DNA from: Butyrivibrio sp. NC2002
GTDB taxonomy: Bacteria; Bacillota; Clostridia; Lachnospirales; Lachnospiraceae
Length of the DNA: 64,000 bases
Direction of reading: 5' to 3'
Assembly (NCBI RefSeq): GCF_000702265.1
Contig: NZ_JNKZ01000004.1
Span: forward strand, 186,001 to 250,000
The notes beneath the pieces are model-generated. The model saw only the letters and a program-made list of their open reading frames with translations. It ran no database searches and was not told the origin of the DNA. The position numbers and the translations under genes are program-made. Shown here in pieces: positions 42,934 to 52,664 of this stretch (within the stretch, counting starts at the first letter, position 1; every line of letters starts with the position of its first letter).

Positions 42934-43698
42934 CTACCACTTCATTATCGTAATATCTCTTATTATTCCAAAGCATTCCCTTATCATGTTGTTGGGCAGA
43001 TACCATGGCACTGTATAGGCTGCAATTCCATAAACATCCGCTTCCGTAAGCTTTTTTGCCAAATGTATTCCGCGGAAAACATGGAAATTATTTGTCACAA
43101 TCCCAATCGACTTTAGTTTATCTGACTCCCCACCAGTAGTTCCGATGATATCCAGTGAATTTGCTATATTTTCTGTTGTGTCCATGGCTCTTGTCTCTGC
43201 TATGATGCGACCCGCTTCAACTCCTTTTGAGATTAGATACTCTTTTCCTCCTTCTCCCTCGGTAACGGATTCATTTCTTCCCTGCCCTCCTGAGACAATG
43301 CATATTGTCTCGGGATTATCCAGAAGATACTCATATGCCTCATCAAGTCTGTACTTAAATATGATACTCGGACCGTTTTCTCTCATCTGAGCTCCAAGTA
43401 CAACGATATAGTCAAGATCCTTTACTCCCTTGTCACCAAAGTGGCTTAACATTGCCGTCATGCAGACAGTAAAGACAATAAGCGCCGCAATAATAAAACA
43501 GTAACAGGCTCCTCTTAGTACTGCCGGCACCTTCATCCATCTGTCATCACCGGCAAAGAACCATGCACATCCGAATAATGCTGCACCTACCAGCCATATA
43601 GCAAAAGAAAAGGTTCCACTTCCTACCATGTATATGCTCACAGAATAGATCAGGCATATGACCGTGAGCACGCAGGAAATGGCTCTCAAGTATTTCAC
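42934..43698 (-). CDS. YdcF-family (DUF218) protein
   Basis: Three N-terminal membrane helices, then a DUF218 domain from about residue 95: DYIVVLGAQMRENGPSIIFK, ETICIVSGGQGRNESVTEGE, and ETRAMDTTENIANSLDII. YdcF-like proteins are envelope-related with a bound SAM-like ligand reported for one member. The gene stands alone. Intact. Confidence 0.85.
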   Translation of the reverse strand: MKYLRAISCVLTVICLIYSVSIYMVGSGTFSFAIWLVGAALFGCAWFFAGDDRWMKVPAVLRGACYCFIIAALIVFTVCMTAMLSHFGDKGVKDLDYIVVLGAQMRENGPSIIFKYRLDEAYEYLLDNPETICIVSGGQGRNESVTEGEGGKEYLISKGVEAGRIIAETRAMDTTENIANSLDIIGTTGGESDKLKSIGIVTNNFHVFRGIHLAKKLTEADVYGIAAYTVPWYLPNNMIRECFGIIRDITIMKW

Positions 43699-43729
43699 AA
43701 TAAATCTTCCTTATCCCTTCATTTATATT

Positions 43730-44311
43730 TCAGAACAGGTTCAGCTGTTCATAGTCGCTTTTTCTATTAAGCTCAGGCATCCTGTCTCTTATCATGTCTA
43801 ATGCAGCATCCCTGTTGCTCAGATATTTTCTGACATTCTTTCCTTCGATGAAAACTGGCATTCTGTCGTGAACAGGTTCCATGGAACTGTTAGCTTCTGT
43901 CGTGAGTATCACAAAAGAGTCCCTGTTTTCATTCATGTTATAAAAGCCGGCGAGATACAGTGGGCTGTTATCACCCTTGGAAAAATTATATTTTGTCTTG
44001 TCTCTGCTCCATTCGTAAAACCCACCTGCCGGAAGAATGCATCTCCTTGATTGCACACTTTCTGAAAACATCGGTTTATTAAGGACAGATTCTACCCTTG
44101 CATTTATCAAAAGTTTCTTATCTTTTGAAACCAAGCCCCAGTGCAAAGACGCCACCGTTATATCCTTCGCCTCTTTACCAATGATAAGCGCACTGGCTAC
44201 TGTACCCGGCATGACATCACCAGCAGGAAGAGTCAGCACGCCCTCATGCAGGCCAAGCTCTTCTTCCACGTCCTCTGCAGTTTTATCAGCATAATAATAT
44301 CTTCCGCACAT
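43730..44311 (-). CDS. SRAP (YedK) abasic-site-processing protein
   Basis: A 193-residue SRAP protein that forms a thiazolidine crosslink with abasic sites in single-stranded DNA. Catalytic Cys2 (MCGRYYY) would be exposed by methionine removal; Asn70 (INARVES), Glu100 (GGFYEW) and His148 (VHDRMPV) are in place. A housekeeping repair gene. Confidence 0.92.
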   Translation of the reverse strand: MCGRYYYADKTAEDVEEELGLHEGVLTLPAGDVMPGTVASALIIGKEAKDITVASLHWGLVSKDKKLLINARVESVLNKPMFSESVQSRRCILPAGGFYEWSRDKTKYNFSKGDNSPLYLAGFYNMNENRDSFVILTTEANSSMEPVHDRMPVFIEGKNVRKYLSNRDAALDMIRDRMPELNRKSDYEQLNLF

Positions 44312-44447
44312 GCATTCATTATCCCTTATCTGCTGCTTCTTCCATTACCTTATACTCTCCCATTGGATGGGCAACATGTTGTAATAAGTATGGCTGTTTC
44401 CGATAAAAAGTGTTCTCATATTTTCCCGCCCTTTATACTTTCTTCTA

Positions 44448-45335
44448 CTATTTTAGTAGTGCCTTTATGAGACTCCCATTCACTGCCGGAGTGTCTTTTA
44501 AATTTCTTGGTATCGTAAGTTCTATTTCAACATGCATCCGATTCCCACGTTTACGGATAGTTTCCGTTTTAGTGATGACAGCATGCACTTCAACTGAGGG
44601 ATCATCCAAAAGCGGTAGAATCACATAGTAGAGTTCATCTTCATCAAAGGACACGCTGCCAAGTATTTTGCCTGTAACAATCTCTTCGATAACGGCTCTA
44701 TCATCCCTTAGAAATATGTTCAAAGGCTCTCCGGTTCTTACTTTAGATTTTCTATTATATGCAGCAGTTTCTTTTATAAATCCTGTGAAAGAAAATGTTT
44801 CTCTGATCTCATCTTCTTTTACCTTATTGCCTATCTTGCGAGCTGCATCAGCCGGGAGAACATACTCCTGCATCATCAGATGAAAGATGTCTTTTACTTT
44901 TTCAGGAGCCAGTGCAATCTGATAGTCTGTCAAAATGTCCTTGCATGCCTCAAGAACGCTCTTTGAAAAGAGCCTGAACTCCTCCATATCAGGATCCCAG
45001 ACAAATCTGCCACGAGCCATCTTCGATAATGGCAGGGCCTCATCATACATCTTGAACTGAACATATATATCTCTTTCTGAGAAAGCATCTTTGTTTTCAA
45101 AGGCATCCCAGGAAAACTCATATGGTTCAAATGAAGGCTCTCCTTCAGATTCCCTGATCTTTCTATACGCCTCGATGACCTGTCTTATCTTTTCATCGTC
45201 CTCAGGATTTCTTTTCCTGTTAGGATCCGAGTCCGGGTGATACATGATGAGGAGCTTTTTGTATTTTGTTTTAATTTCCCGGTCATCGTCATGTTTTGAC
45301 GCGCCGAGAACCTTATAGGCTTCTTTTAGTGTCAT
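44448..45335 (-). CDS. J-domain protein
   Basis: The first 65 residues are a J-domain: EAYKVLGASKHDDDREIKTK, then LLIMYHPDSDPNRKR with HPD intact. A charged middle and a beta-rich C-terminal domain follow (GKILGSVSFDEDELYYVILP), unlike DnaJ. It should target Hsp70 to a specific client. Different from the coiled-coil J-protein at 14,306. Confidence 0.85.
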   Translation of the reverse strand: MTLKEAYKVLGASKHDDDREIKTKYKKLLIMYHPDSDPNRKRNPEDDEKIRQVIEAYRKIRESEGEPSFEPYEFSWDAFENKDAFSERDIYVQFKMYDEALPLSKMARGRFVWDPDMEEFRLFSKSVLEACKDILTDYQIALAPEKVKDIFHLMMQEYVLPADAARKIGNKVKEDEIRETFSFTGFIKETAAYNRKSKVRTGEPLNIFLRDDRAVIEEIVTGKILGSVSFDEDELYYVILPLLDDPSVEVHAVITKTETIRKRGNRMHVEIELTIPRNLKDTPAVNGSLIKALLK

Positions 45336-45505
45336 ATTAAAAATATTCCCGTCAGCCTTGAAACATTAAATCTGTTTGTGAATAGCTCACACTTACACAG
45401 GAAAGAATAGAAAATGTGGCGCCCTTGATCTTTTCTTTAAATCCGTCTTTACAAGCTTGATCCCATGGCTATTTTAATTTAGTATCGTTTTATTATCTTC
45501 TGACA

Positions 45506-45961
45506 TTACTCAGCCCTGCCAACTCTCACAAGTCCCCTGAAGAACTCTACTGCGTCTTTGAGATCATTTTCATCTGGATGTCCCTTGGAAGTACCTCCTA
45601 CAAGCTTAAATGGTCCAAAAGTGTTATACCCGTTGCACGAAAACTTGCCAACTACCTCAGCATTTTTTCCTTTTATAGAATCTGCCATAGATTTTGAAAA
45701 GTCCTTATTCATTGCACTTGTCATTATGTAAAAAATCTTTTTATTCTGTGGAAGGTTCACCTGTGCAAAGTTCTTAACCTGCTGATGGAACTGAGCAGCA
45801 TATATTCCGGATGCAAAACCGATCAGATCATATTCAGATAAGTCCTTCTCATGAACAGTAGTTACATCGATAATATCTACCTCAAATTCTTTGGCAATAG
45901 CATCGACCACTTTCTTAGTATTTCCGTGATGTGTAGAAGCATAAGCAATGCAGCATTTCAT
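45506..45961 (-). CDS. flavodoxin family protein
   Basis: A 151-residue flavodoxin: phosphate loop YASTHHGNTKKV at the start, then FASGIYAAQFHQQVKNFA and GKFSCNGYNTFGPFKL. The FMN-binding loops fit a short-chain flavodoxin. It lies just downstream of the rhomboid gene, 17 bases apart. Confidence 0.88.
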   Translation of the reverse strand: MKCCIAYASTHHGNTKKVVDAIAKEFEVDIIDVTTVHEKDLSEYDLIGFASGIYAAQFHQQVKNFAQVNLPQNKKIFYIMTSAMNKDFSKSMADSIKGKNAEVVGKFSCNGYNTFGPFKLVGGTSKGHPDENDLKDAVEFFRGLVRVGRAE

Positions 45962-45978
45962 TTATATTTCCTCCATTT

Positions 45979-46548
45979 TCATCTAATCTTTTTATTTAGC
46001 TTGTATCCGACTATTGCTCCTATAATGCCACCTATGACATGTGACAGGTTAGAAATGTTATCCTGTAAAAACACTCCCTCATACACCTGCTGCCCCAGAA
46101 AGACTATCGCTACAAGAATGAATGTCAGCGGTATCTCACCATTCCTGAAGCTTGTAAATGAAGTCAGGAGAATAAAAGCAAACACCACTCCGCTGGCCCC
46201 GCAGAGAGCCACATTCCAAAACAGGATATAATTCACCAGACCTGTAACAAGAGCTGTGATCACAATGACCTGCAATATTCTTTTTGAACCATATTTTTCT
46301 TCAAGCATCGGGCCAAGCAAAAGAATATATGCTGCATTGCCAATATAATGTTCCCAGCCACTGTGACCTAAAACATGTGTAAAAAATCTCAGATAGGTAA
46401 GGGGATTTGTAAGGGATGAATGGTATGTCATAAACAGCAGCTCATTACTTTTGCCCCTTGTGACAAATCCAAGTATCAGTACCGCCAGACTCAAGAATAT
46501 AAATCCCAGTACTACGGGCGAATTAAAAGTTATCTTCAGCTTTTTCAT
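45979..46548 (-). CDS. rhomboid intramembrane serine protease
   Basis: Six predicted helices in 189 residues. The catalytic pair is Ser119 in GASG and His170 in LSHVIGG; HYIGN (67-71) supplies the oxyanion His/Asn. The fold is the short bacterial type. The start overlaps a Nudix remnant stop by ATGA. Substrate unknown. Confidence 0.88.
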   Translation of the reverse strand: MKKLKITFNSPVVLGFIFLSLAVLILGFVTRGKSNELLFMTYHSSLTNPLTYLRFFTHVLGHSGWEHYIGNAAYILLLGPMLEEKYGSKRILQVIVITALVTGLVNYILFWNVALCGASGVVFAFILLTSFTSFRNGEIPLTFILVAIVFLGQQVYEGVFLQDNISNLSHVIGGIIGAIVGYKLNKKIR

Positions 46549-46679
46549 ATTTCAATCTTTCCTCCAGGGAATTCCCACCAGCCTTTATAATCGCCATAAC
46601 CTCTTTCTGCAGCAAAGACTTTATTATCATTTTTTATAATGGCTGCTACTTCATTTATTGATTTAAATGATCTGCACAT
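46545..46679 (-). pseudogene. N-terminal Nudix (MutT) fragment
   Basis: A 44-codon frame: MCRSFKSINEVAAIIKNDNK, VFAAERGYGDYKGWWEFPG, GKIEI, stop. It ends inside the Nudix box right after PGGKIE, so the catalytic helix is lost. It resembles the first part of the Nudix-methyltransferase at 7,038. Its stop overlaps the rhomboid start by ATGA. Confidence 0.8.
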
Positions 46680-46849
46680 AATTACCTACCAATTACCCGA
46701 ACAGTTATTGCTCTTATCATTATATGCAAAAAAGCACCTCCATGCTACAGTAAACCATTCCTTTCCTTGTTTTCATGATGCAAGTATAGTATGATTAGAA
46801 AATAATTATGTTGTTATAACCACATTTTTTAAAATAAAGGAATACTTTT

Positions 46850-47512
46850 ATGTCTTGGGATAAGAATATGTTAAAAGATAACATCATCTTCAACGGGATG
46901 ATGCCTGAAGAAATTGACCTTGCTCTTAAAGAGCTCTCTTCTGTAGAGAAAACATATACTAAAGATTCTATAATTTTACGTGCCGGTGTTATTACAGACT
47001 CTTTAGGTCTTGTCATTTCAGGAAGTGTAACAATAGAAAGCAATGATGCATGGGGAAACCGCACTATTCTGAGCAATGTAGGAACGGGTGGATTCTTTGC
47101 TGAGACCTATGCCCTGCTTGAGAACGAACCTCTATTAGTAGATGTTATAGCAAATGAAAACTGCCGAATCCTCTTTTTTAAGGTTGGCAGTTTAAAAAAA
47201 CTAAAATCAAATATGAACTTATGGAGCTTTAAGCTGATATCTAATCTTCTCATGATATCCGCTAACAAAAATCTGCACTTATCCGGGAGAAGTTTTCATA
47301 CATCTCCAAAGACAATCCGCGGACGTGTTATGGCTTACCTGAATTCCGTATCCCTGAAAAAGGGCAGCAACGAATTTGACATCCCTTTCGACCGCCAACA
47401 ACTTGCAGATTATCTTAATCTTGAACGCAGTGCTCTCTCAAAGGAACTTGGCAAAATGAAAAAAGACGGTCTTATCGAAGTCAGGAAAAATCATTTTAAA
47501 TTGATGTCCTGA
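46850..47512 (+). CDS. Crp/Fnr-family regulator
   Basis: A cNMP-like beta barrel (about 20-115: ITDSLGLVISGSVTIESNDA, TGGFFAETYALLENE) and a C-terminal helix-turn-helix (PFDRQQLADYLNLERSALSK, then ELGKMKKDGLIEVRKNHF). No Fe-S cysteines for oxygen sensing are present. It is divergent from nothing obvious; it faces the rhamnose operon tail to tail. Target unknown. Confidence 0.88.
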   Translation: MSWDKNMLKDNIIFNGMMPEEIDLALKELSSVEKTYTKDSIILRAGVITDSLGLVISGSVTIESNDAWGNRTILSNVGTGGFFAETYALLENEPLLVDVIANENCRILFFKVGSLKKLKSNMNLWSFKLISNLLMISANKNLHLSGRSFHTSPKTIRGRVMAYLNSVSLKKGSNEFDIPFDRQQLADYLNLERSALSKELGKMKKDGLIEVRKNHFKLMS

Positions 47513-47584
47513 ATTTATCCATTTCGATAGCTATATAATCCTCGATATATAATGTGCTAATAAAAAATGATAGGGAAGTCAAGA

Positions 47585-48967
47585 TTAAATATCAGACATT
47601 AGTATATTTCTAAACTCCTTCAGGCCTACCACCTCGCCTGCTGCCACCATCTGGGCGCCAATATTGCCAAGAGCTGTGGCCTCTGAAGGACCTGCTACAA
47701 CTGTTTTTCCGGTGGTTTCAGCCGTAAGCTTATTCAAATATCCAGCCTTTGAACCGCCGCCAACTACGTTGAGAATATTAAAATACTTGCCTGTAATCTT
47801 TTCTACCTCGTAGCAGGCCATTTTATAACAAACAGCCAGAGATTGGTAAATGACCTTTGCCAGCTCTCCTGGTGTTTCAGGAATCTTCTGTCCTTGATTT
47901 TTGCAGTAATCCTTTACCGCATCAATCATGGATGCAGGGGCAAGGAAGCACTCATCATTAGCATCCACTATAGAATCTATGTCTGCTGCCTCTGCCATTT
48001 CACAAAGCTCAGCAAACGAATACTCCTGCCCTGCTGCAATCAGCTCATTTCTAACAGACTGAATCATCCATAGTCCCATGATGTTTTTAAGGAAACGATA
48101 ACGTCCCTCATAGCCACCTTCGTTGGTAAAGTTGGCTTCCATTGCATCTTTTGTACATATGGCCTTCATGTTCTCACAGCCTAAAAGTGACCATGTACCA
48201 GAAGAAATATATAGTACATTATCAGATGTGTTTGGAACTGCAAATACAGCTGAAGCAGTGTCGTGAGTAGGTGGAAGTACAACTTTGCAGTCAAATCCCA
48301 CTTCTTCCTTAACTTTCTCAGAAAATCTGCCAATGCATGTTCCTGGCTGCTTAATCTCTCCGAATAAATCCTTATTAAAGCCTAGCATCTCAATTAGCTC
48401 ATAGTCCCAAATCTTAGTTTCTGGATTGAGAAGCTGAGTTGTGGAGCAGTTGGTATACTCATTTGACTTCACACCTGTCAGCAGATAATGAAGATAATCC
48501 GGTACCATCAAAAAGCTCTTTGCAGCCTTCAAATAGCCTGCCTTCTTGTCCGCCATAAGCTGATAGATTGTGTTAAAGATAGCCTTTTGAATACCAGTAC
48601 GCTCATATAGCTTATCCTCAGGAATGATTTTATAAACCTCTTCGTCCATTCCAGCTGTTCTGCTATCGCGATATCCAAAACATGGGCGAACCACATTATC
48701 ATTTCCATCTAATAGAACATAGTCCACTGCCCATGTATCAATGCCCATTGAGGTTGGGATCTTTCCAAGCTCCTTGCATTTCTTTAAGCCAATAATTATC
48801 TGTCTAAAAAGCTCATCAATATCCCATCTCTTATGACCATCCACCTCAATCATTCCATTGGAAAATCTATGGATTTCCTCTAAAACCACTTTTCCATCTT
48901 CAAGATGGGCAAGCATATGCCTGCCCGAAGATGCCCCAATATCTACCGCTAAATAGTAATTAACCAT
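47585..48967 (-). CDS. rhaB: rhamnulokinase
   Basis: FGGY-family kinase of 460 residues that phosphorylates L-rhamnulose. Motifs: AVDIGASSGRHM (phosphate 1), GIDTWAVDYVLLD, GYRDSRTAGMDEEV, HDTASAV, and the C-terminal NVVGGGSKAGYLN adenosine motif. The ATG overlaps the rhaD stop by one base (TAATG), so rhaD and rhaB are coupled. Operon order isomerase-rhaD-rhaB. Confidence 0.93.
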   Translation of the reverse strand: MVNYYLAVDIGASSGRHMLAHLEDGKVVLEEIHRFSNGMIEVDGHKRWDIDELFRQIIIGLKKCKELGKIPTSMGIDTWAVDYVLLDGNDNVVRPCFGYRDSRTAGMDEEVYKIIPEDKLYERTGIQKAIFNTIYQLMADKKAGYLKAAKSFLMVPDYLHYLLTGVKSNEYTNCSTTQLLNPETKIWDYELIEMLGFNKDLFGEIKQPGTCIGRFSEKVKEEVGFDCKVVLPPTHDTASAVFAVPNTSDNVLYISSGTWSLLGCENMKAICTKDAMEANFTNEGGYEGRYRFLKNIMGLWMIQSVRNELIAAGQEYSFAELCEMAEAADIDSIVDANDECFLAPASMIDAVKDYCKNQGQKIPETPGELAKVIYQSLAVCYKMACYEVEKITGKYFNILNVVGGGSKAGYLNKLTAETTGKTVVAGPSEATALGNIGAQMVAAGEVVGLKEFRNILMSDI

Positions 48968-49812
48968 TATCTTTCTCCAATAATATCGCTCTTCTTTTCG
49001 TATAAGCATTCTTCATTAATCTGAACACCAAATGGTGCATTTAATGCTCTAAACTCATCTGGCTGAATTGTCTGTCGCTTTTTGTTTGTCATTGAAATGA
49101 CCTTTACAAGAACCTCTGCAGCCTTTTCTACTGTGTGCATAAGACCAAATGCAATATCAAAATCTGTACCACATACAAACATTCCGTGATGAGCCCAAAC
49201 AGCTACATCCTTTGTTGTCATGATTTCAGATGTTGCAACTGCAATATCTCTTCCGCCTGGAACCATCCATGGTACTACGCCAATTCCCTGTGGGAATACG
49301 ATTGGACATTCTGTTGCCATCTCCCAGATTTCTCTAGTGAAGATTTCATCCTCTAATGGAAGTACATATGTAAGTGCAATAACATTTGTTGGATGGCAGT
49401 GGTATACCACGCGGATTTCCTTGTCTCTTGCCTTGCAAACCTCAAGGTTCATAAGATGAGATGGAAGCTCCGATGTTGGTCTACCACCATTTACAAATCC
49501 CCAAACTATTCTATAGTTGGCTCCTGTTTCATCTACCTCAATAATTCCAATTGAATCTGTTGGATCGATAATTACATTTCTGAAATATTTTCCAGAGCCT
49601 GTTACAAGAAAATATTCTCCTGCTAAATCTGCAACAGTTGTTCCGATTTCTCTCCAATCACCTGGGTTGAACTCCTCTTTTACACTTTCAACTTCTGCTG
49701 GCTTAATTCTATAAGAAAGGTTTCCACCATTACGCTCATGCCAGCCCTGCTGCCAACCATCGTCAGCCATTCTCATAAAACCTTCTACAAACTTTGCTTC
49801 TAAAACCTTCAT
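48967..49812 (-). CDS. rhaD: rhamnulose-1-phosphate aldolase
   Basis: Class II zinc aldolase of 281 residues that splits rhamnulose-1-phosphate to DHAP and L-lactaldehyde. Seen: WHERNGGNLSYR (phosphate site), LVTGSGKYF, TSELPSHL with the catalytic Glu (about 115), HCHPTN (zinc His) and VWAHHGMFVCG (third zinc His). Full length. Middle gene of the operon. Confidence 0.93.
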   Translation of the reverse strand: MKVLEAKFVEGFMRMADDGWQQGWHERNGGNLSYRIKPAEVESVKEEFNPGDWREIGTTVADLAGEYFLVTGSGKYFRNVIIDPTDSIGIIEVDETGANYRIVWGFVNGGRPTSELPSHLMNLEVCKARDKEIRVVYHCHPTNVIALTYVLPLEDEIFTREIWEMATECPIVFPQGIGVVPWMVPGGRDIAVATSEIMTTKDVAVWAHHGMFVCGTDFDIAFGLMHTVEKAAEVLVKVISMTNKKRQTIQPDEFRALNAPFGVQINEECLYEKKSDIIGER

Positions 49813-49827
49813 CTTTTTAAAACTCCT

Positions 49828-51249
49828 TTATCTAACTACTACTTCTACTGGAACATTAAATACCTTTGCAACTTTTTTGATTGTCTCTATATGGTGTCCA
49901 ACTGCTGCACCAAAATGATGTGTAGGACCTGTCTCGCTCCATCTTGTTACAAATTCTGCAGCGCTGCAGCTGAATCTTGTACGCATCATAGTGTCACCGT
50001 TCTGAAGAATCTTTCCTTCTTCGTTAACACCCTCAGCAACCACGAATTTGAAGTGGCCTTCTCCATCCTGTGTGATACCAAGGTAAGTGATAGGTCCTGT
50101 AGGTGGATAAAACTGTGTAAGATATCCGCCTCCAGTCTTTCCATGGAACACATCCATCATCTTCATAGTTGGTTTCTTTGCCTGAGAGATGGCTGCATCA
50201 CCAGATCCTGAATGTCCAATAAGAGTTACGTCATCGTTGAAATCAATAGTGTACATTTCAGCTAACTGACCTGTTCCAGAGATAGTCTTCAAAATGCTCA
50301 TTGCCATAGCAACCTTCATGTCTCCTTCAACAGCACAGGCTGTTCCCTGCTTTATCAACATTGAGAAGGCTGGAATAAGAAGGCTGTCCACCTTGCCAGC
50401 AATTCCCTTTGCAAATCCGTCATAGTGAGATGCTATAAGGCCAAGTTGTTCATCCTTAACCCACTGTTCAAAGGCAACAACATACTTTGCCATTTCCCAT
50501 ACTTTATCTACATCTCCACCACCAACGATATCGAATGTATCTAAGATGTCCTCAGCCTTTGCTTTAATAACAGCCTCATCAGTAATATCATCTGCGATAG
50601 CCCAAATCTTTTCCCAGTCAAACTGCTTTGTGTAAAGTCCCATTCTTCTATAGAGATTTGACTCATCGATATATAAATCCATCATGCCAGGATATGGTCT
50701 TCCAATCTGGGCAATGTTTGTATCTCTGAATCTACGACGGCAATTTGCTGCAAGGCACCACTCACCTATTTCTCTTGCAACATTTTCATCGCCACCTTCT
50801 ACAACACCTGTGATTACAGCGCTGCGCTTACCATAGCGATTAAGATCTGCCACCATTTCACCAACTGCACCGCAAGCATAGGCCTCTCCAAGCCACTCTG
50901 CTGTACCAGCTGTATCATAATCAAGTGCCTTAAGCTTCTGTATATTCACAAGCACTACAGGAACATCTAAATCCTTTACTGCTGGAAGCATGTTGTAGCT
51001 TGTAGCATAGGTTAGAAGCTGCATGAATACTAAATCTACATCTGCTGCTCTAAACTTATCTCCTGCGGCCTGTGACTGCTCCTTTGTTGTAACCACACCG
51101 CCATCGATTATTTCTACAGTGTCCGGAATTGACTTTTTAAAATCCTCAAACTGCTTTTCAAATTCTGGTACCAACGATGGAAACTGTGGTAAATATGCGC
51201 CAAGGGCGATAGAAAACACACCCACTCTTGCTTTTGTTTCTACTAACAT
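49828..51249 (-). CDS. L-fucose/L-arabinose-isomerase-family protein
   Basis: A 473-residue protein of the FucI/AraA fold: GVFSIALGAYLPQFPSLVPE, then VDLVFMQLLTYATSYNMLPA, CAVEGDMKVAMAMSILK and HHFGAAVGHHIETIKKVA. It replaces the usual RhaA/RhaI isomerase as first gene of the operon, so it is the likely L-rhamnose isomerase or an isomerase for a related deoxy sugar. Metal-ligand Glu, Asp and His are plausible (EGDMKVA, GHH) but cannot be fixed by eye. Confidence 0.85.
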   Translation of the reverse strand: MLVETKARVGVFSIALGAYLPQFPSLVPEFEKQFEDFKKSIPDTVEIIDGGVVTTKEQSQAAGDKFRAADVDLVFMQLLTYATSYNMLPAVKDLDVPVVLVNIQKLKALDYDTAGTAEWLGEAYACGAVGEMVADLNRYGKRSAVITGVVEGGDENVAREIGEWCLAANCRRRFRDTNIAQIGRPYPGMMDLYIDESNLYRRMGLYTKQFDWEKIWAIADDITDEAVIKAKAEDILDTFDIVGGGDVDKVWEMAKYVVAFEQWVKDEQLGLIASHYDGFAKGIAGKVDSLLIPAFSMLIKQGTACAVEGDMKVAMAMSILKTISGTGQLAEMYTIDFNDDVTLIGHSGSGDAAISQAKKPTMKMMDVFHGKTGGGYLTQFYPPTGPITYLGITQDGEGHFKFVVAEGVNEEGKILQNGDTMMRTRFSCSAAEFVTRWSETGPTHHFGAAVGHHIETIKKVAKVFNVPVEVVVR

Positions 51250-51359
51250 CTTAACCCTCCTAGAACCTTATTTGCTCTTTATTTAAGCCTATAATATAAT
51301 GATTTTGATTTATGTAACTAGAACAGCAGATTATATATTTTGGGACCTTATTTGACATT
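51250..51359. promoter_or_regulatory. divergent control region of the rhamnose operon
   Basis: The AT-rich 110 bases between isomerase and AraC genes hold TATAAT-like boxes on both strands (about 51,283-51,302) and a good AGGAGG site for the isomerase. AraC half-sites are expected here but no clear direct repeat stands out. Confidence 0.5.
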
Positions 51360-52325
51360 ATGAAAAATGATATATATGAACTCCTAAACCGAATAACAGA
51401 TGAGGAAAAAATGATTCTTGAAGGGGATGCCAGCATTAGAAAAGAGCTGTATACCTCTGAAGATGAATTTGTAATAGATTCGGGAAAGCTTTTGGCACAA
51501 GGCAAGCTAATCGATATTCGCCCTCACACTAGATTTGCATATTTCCCTACACACAGACACAACTATATAGAAATGGTTTGTATGCTAAAGGGCCATTTAA
51601 CAACTCATTTTGTGGATGGTGAAACTTTAACTCTACATGAGGGTGATATATTACTTTTGAACAGACACGCAAGACATGATATAGAGCCATGTGGCAAAGA
51701 TGATATTGCTATTAACTTTATTATTCTTCCTGAATTCTTTTCCCGTACGCAGGTTTTTTATGATAGAAATGATATTTTGAGAGATTTTATCGTAGCATCC
51801 CTTTCAGAAAGAAAAAATTATAATGACTATCTTCTATATCATGCCAAGGGCATACTACCTGTTGAAAATTTATTAGAGAACTTAATCTGGACTCTCACAT
51901 ATCACAAAAATGATATGAACACTATCGCTATGTCCACAATGGATTTGCTTCTAATGAATCTTTGTACCCTCTCATCAGACACATTGACCGATATGAGCCG
52001 GGGTAGTAACTCAACCACAATCCAGGCCCTTGAATACATTGATACCCATTTTGACAATGGCACACTGGATGAACTGGCTCAACTGACAGGGTATTCAACC
52101 GCATATCTTAGCAGACTTTTGAAACAAAATACCGGCCTGAATTTCAAGCAGCTTCTTCAGCAGCGTCGCCTTCAGGAAGCTGCATACTTACTAGAAAACA
52201 CTACTCTTACAACAGAAAAAATCATAAAAAAAATTGGCTACGAAAACTCTGCTTACTTTTACAGAATCTTCGAAGCCAAATATGGTCTATCGCCTAAAGA
52301 ATATAGAATTAGATCAGGGCGATAA
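51360..52325 (+). CDS. AraC-family regulator of rhamnose use
   Basis: N-terminal cupin (FPTHRHNYIEMVCMLKGHLT, LHEGDILLLNRHARHDIEPC) and a C-terminal double helix-turn-helix (GTLDELAQLTGYSTAYLSRL, KIIKKIGYENSAYFYRIFEA, KYGLSPKEYR). It is divergently transcribed from the rhaDB operon, so it should be its activator sensing rhamnose or a product. Intact. Confidence 0.9.
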   Translation: MKNDIYELLNRITDEEKMILEGDASIRKELYTSEDEFVIDSGKLLAQGKLIDIRPHTRFAYFPTHRHNYIEMVCMLKGHLTTHFVDGETLTLHEGDILLLNRHARHDIEPCGKDDIAINFIILPEFFSRTQVFYDRNDILRDFIVASLSERKNYNDYLLYHAKGILPVENLLENLIWTLTYHKNDMNTIAMSTMDLLLMNLCTLSSDTLTDMSRGSNSTTIQALEYIDTHFDNGTLDELAQLTGYSTAYLSRLLKQNTGLNFKQLLQQRRLQEAAYLLENTTLTTEKIIKKIGYENSAYFYRIFEAKYGLSPKEYRIRSGR

Positions 52326-52453
52326 GACAGATTTTTTAACCTATTATAATTCACAAATATAGCTTCCTTGAACTATTACCTCTTCACCATTAGGCTTCTT
52401 TTGTACCCAAATCGTAATCCTTCCTACTATCAATATCCAGAGCAAATAGCTCT

Positions 52454-52640
52454 TTAGATGGTTAATTTCTCCATCTTCACATGCGGAATACCATCTTCCA
52501 TAAACGGCTCTGATACCACCTCAAAGCCCTCTTTTGCATAATAACCTATGGCATATTCCTGGGCTTCAAGGTATATCTTCTTAGCCTTAAACTGCTCAGT
52601 TGCTACCCTTACACTTATAAAGAATTGCAGATACAGGTGC
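52454..52640 (-). pseudogene. C-terminal GNAT (ElaA-like) fragment
   Basis: Frame without start: ATEQFKAKKIYLEAQEYAIG, YYAKEGFEVVSEPFMEDG, IPHVKMEKLTI, stop. This is the end of an ElaA-type acetyltransferase. The motif A half is missing. Confidence 0.7.
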
Positions 52641-52664
52641 GCCTACATAAATTCACACACATCA

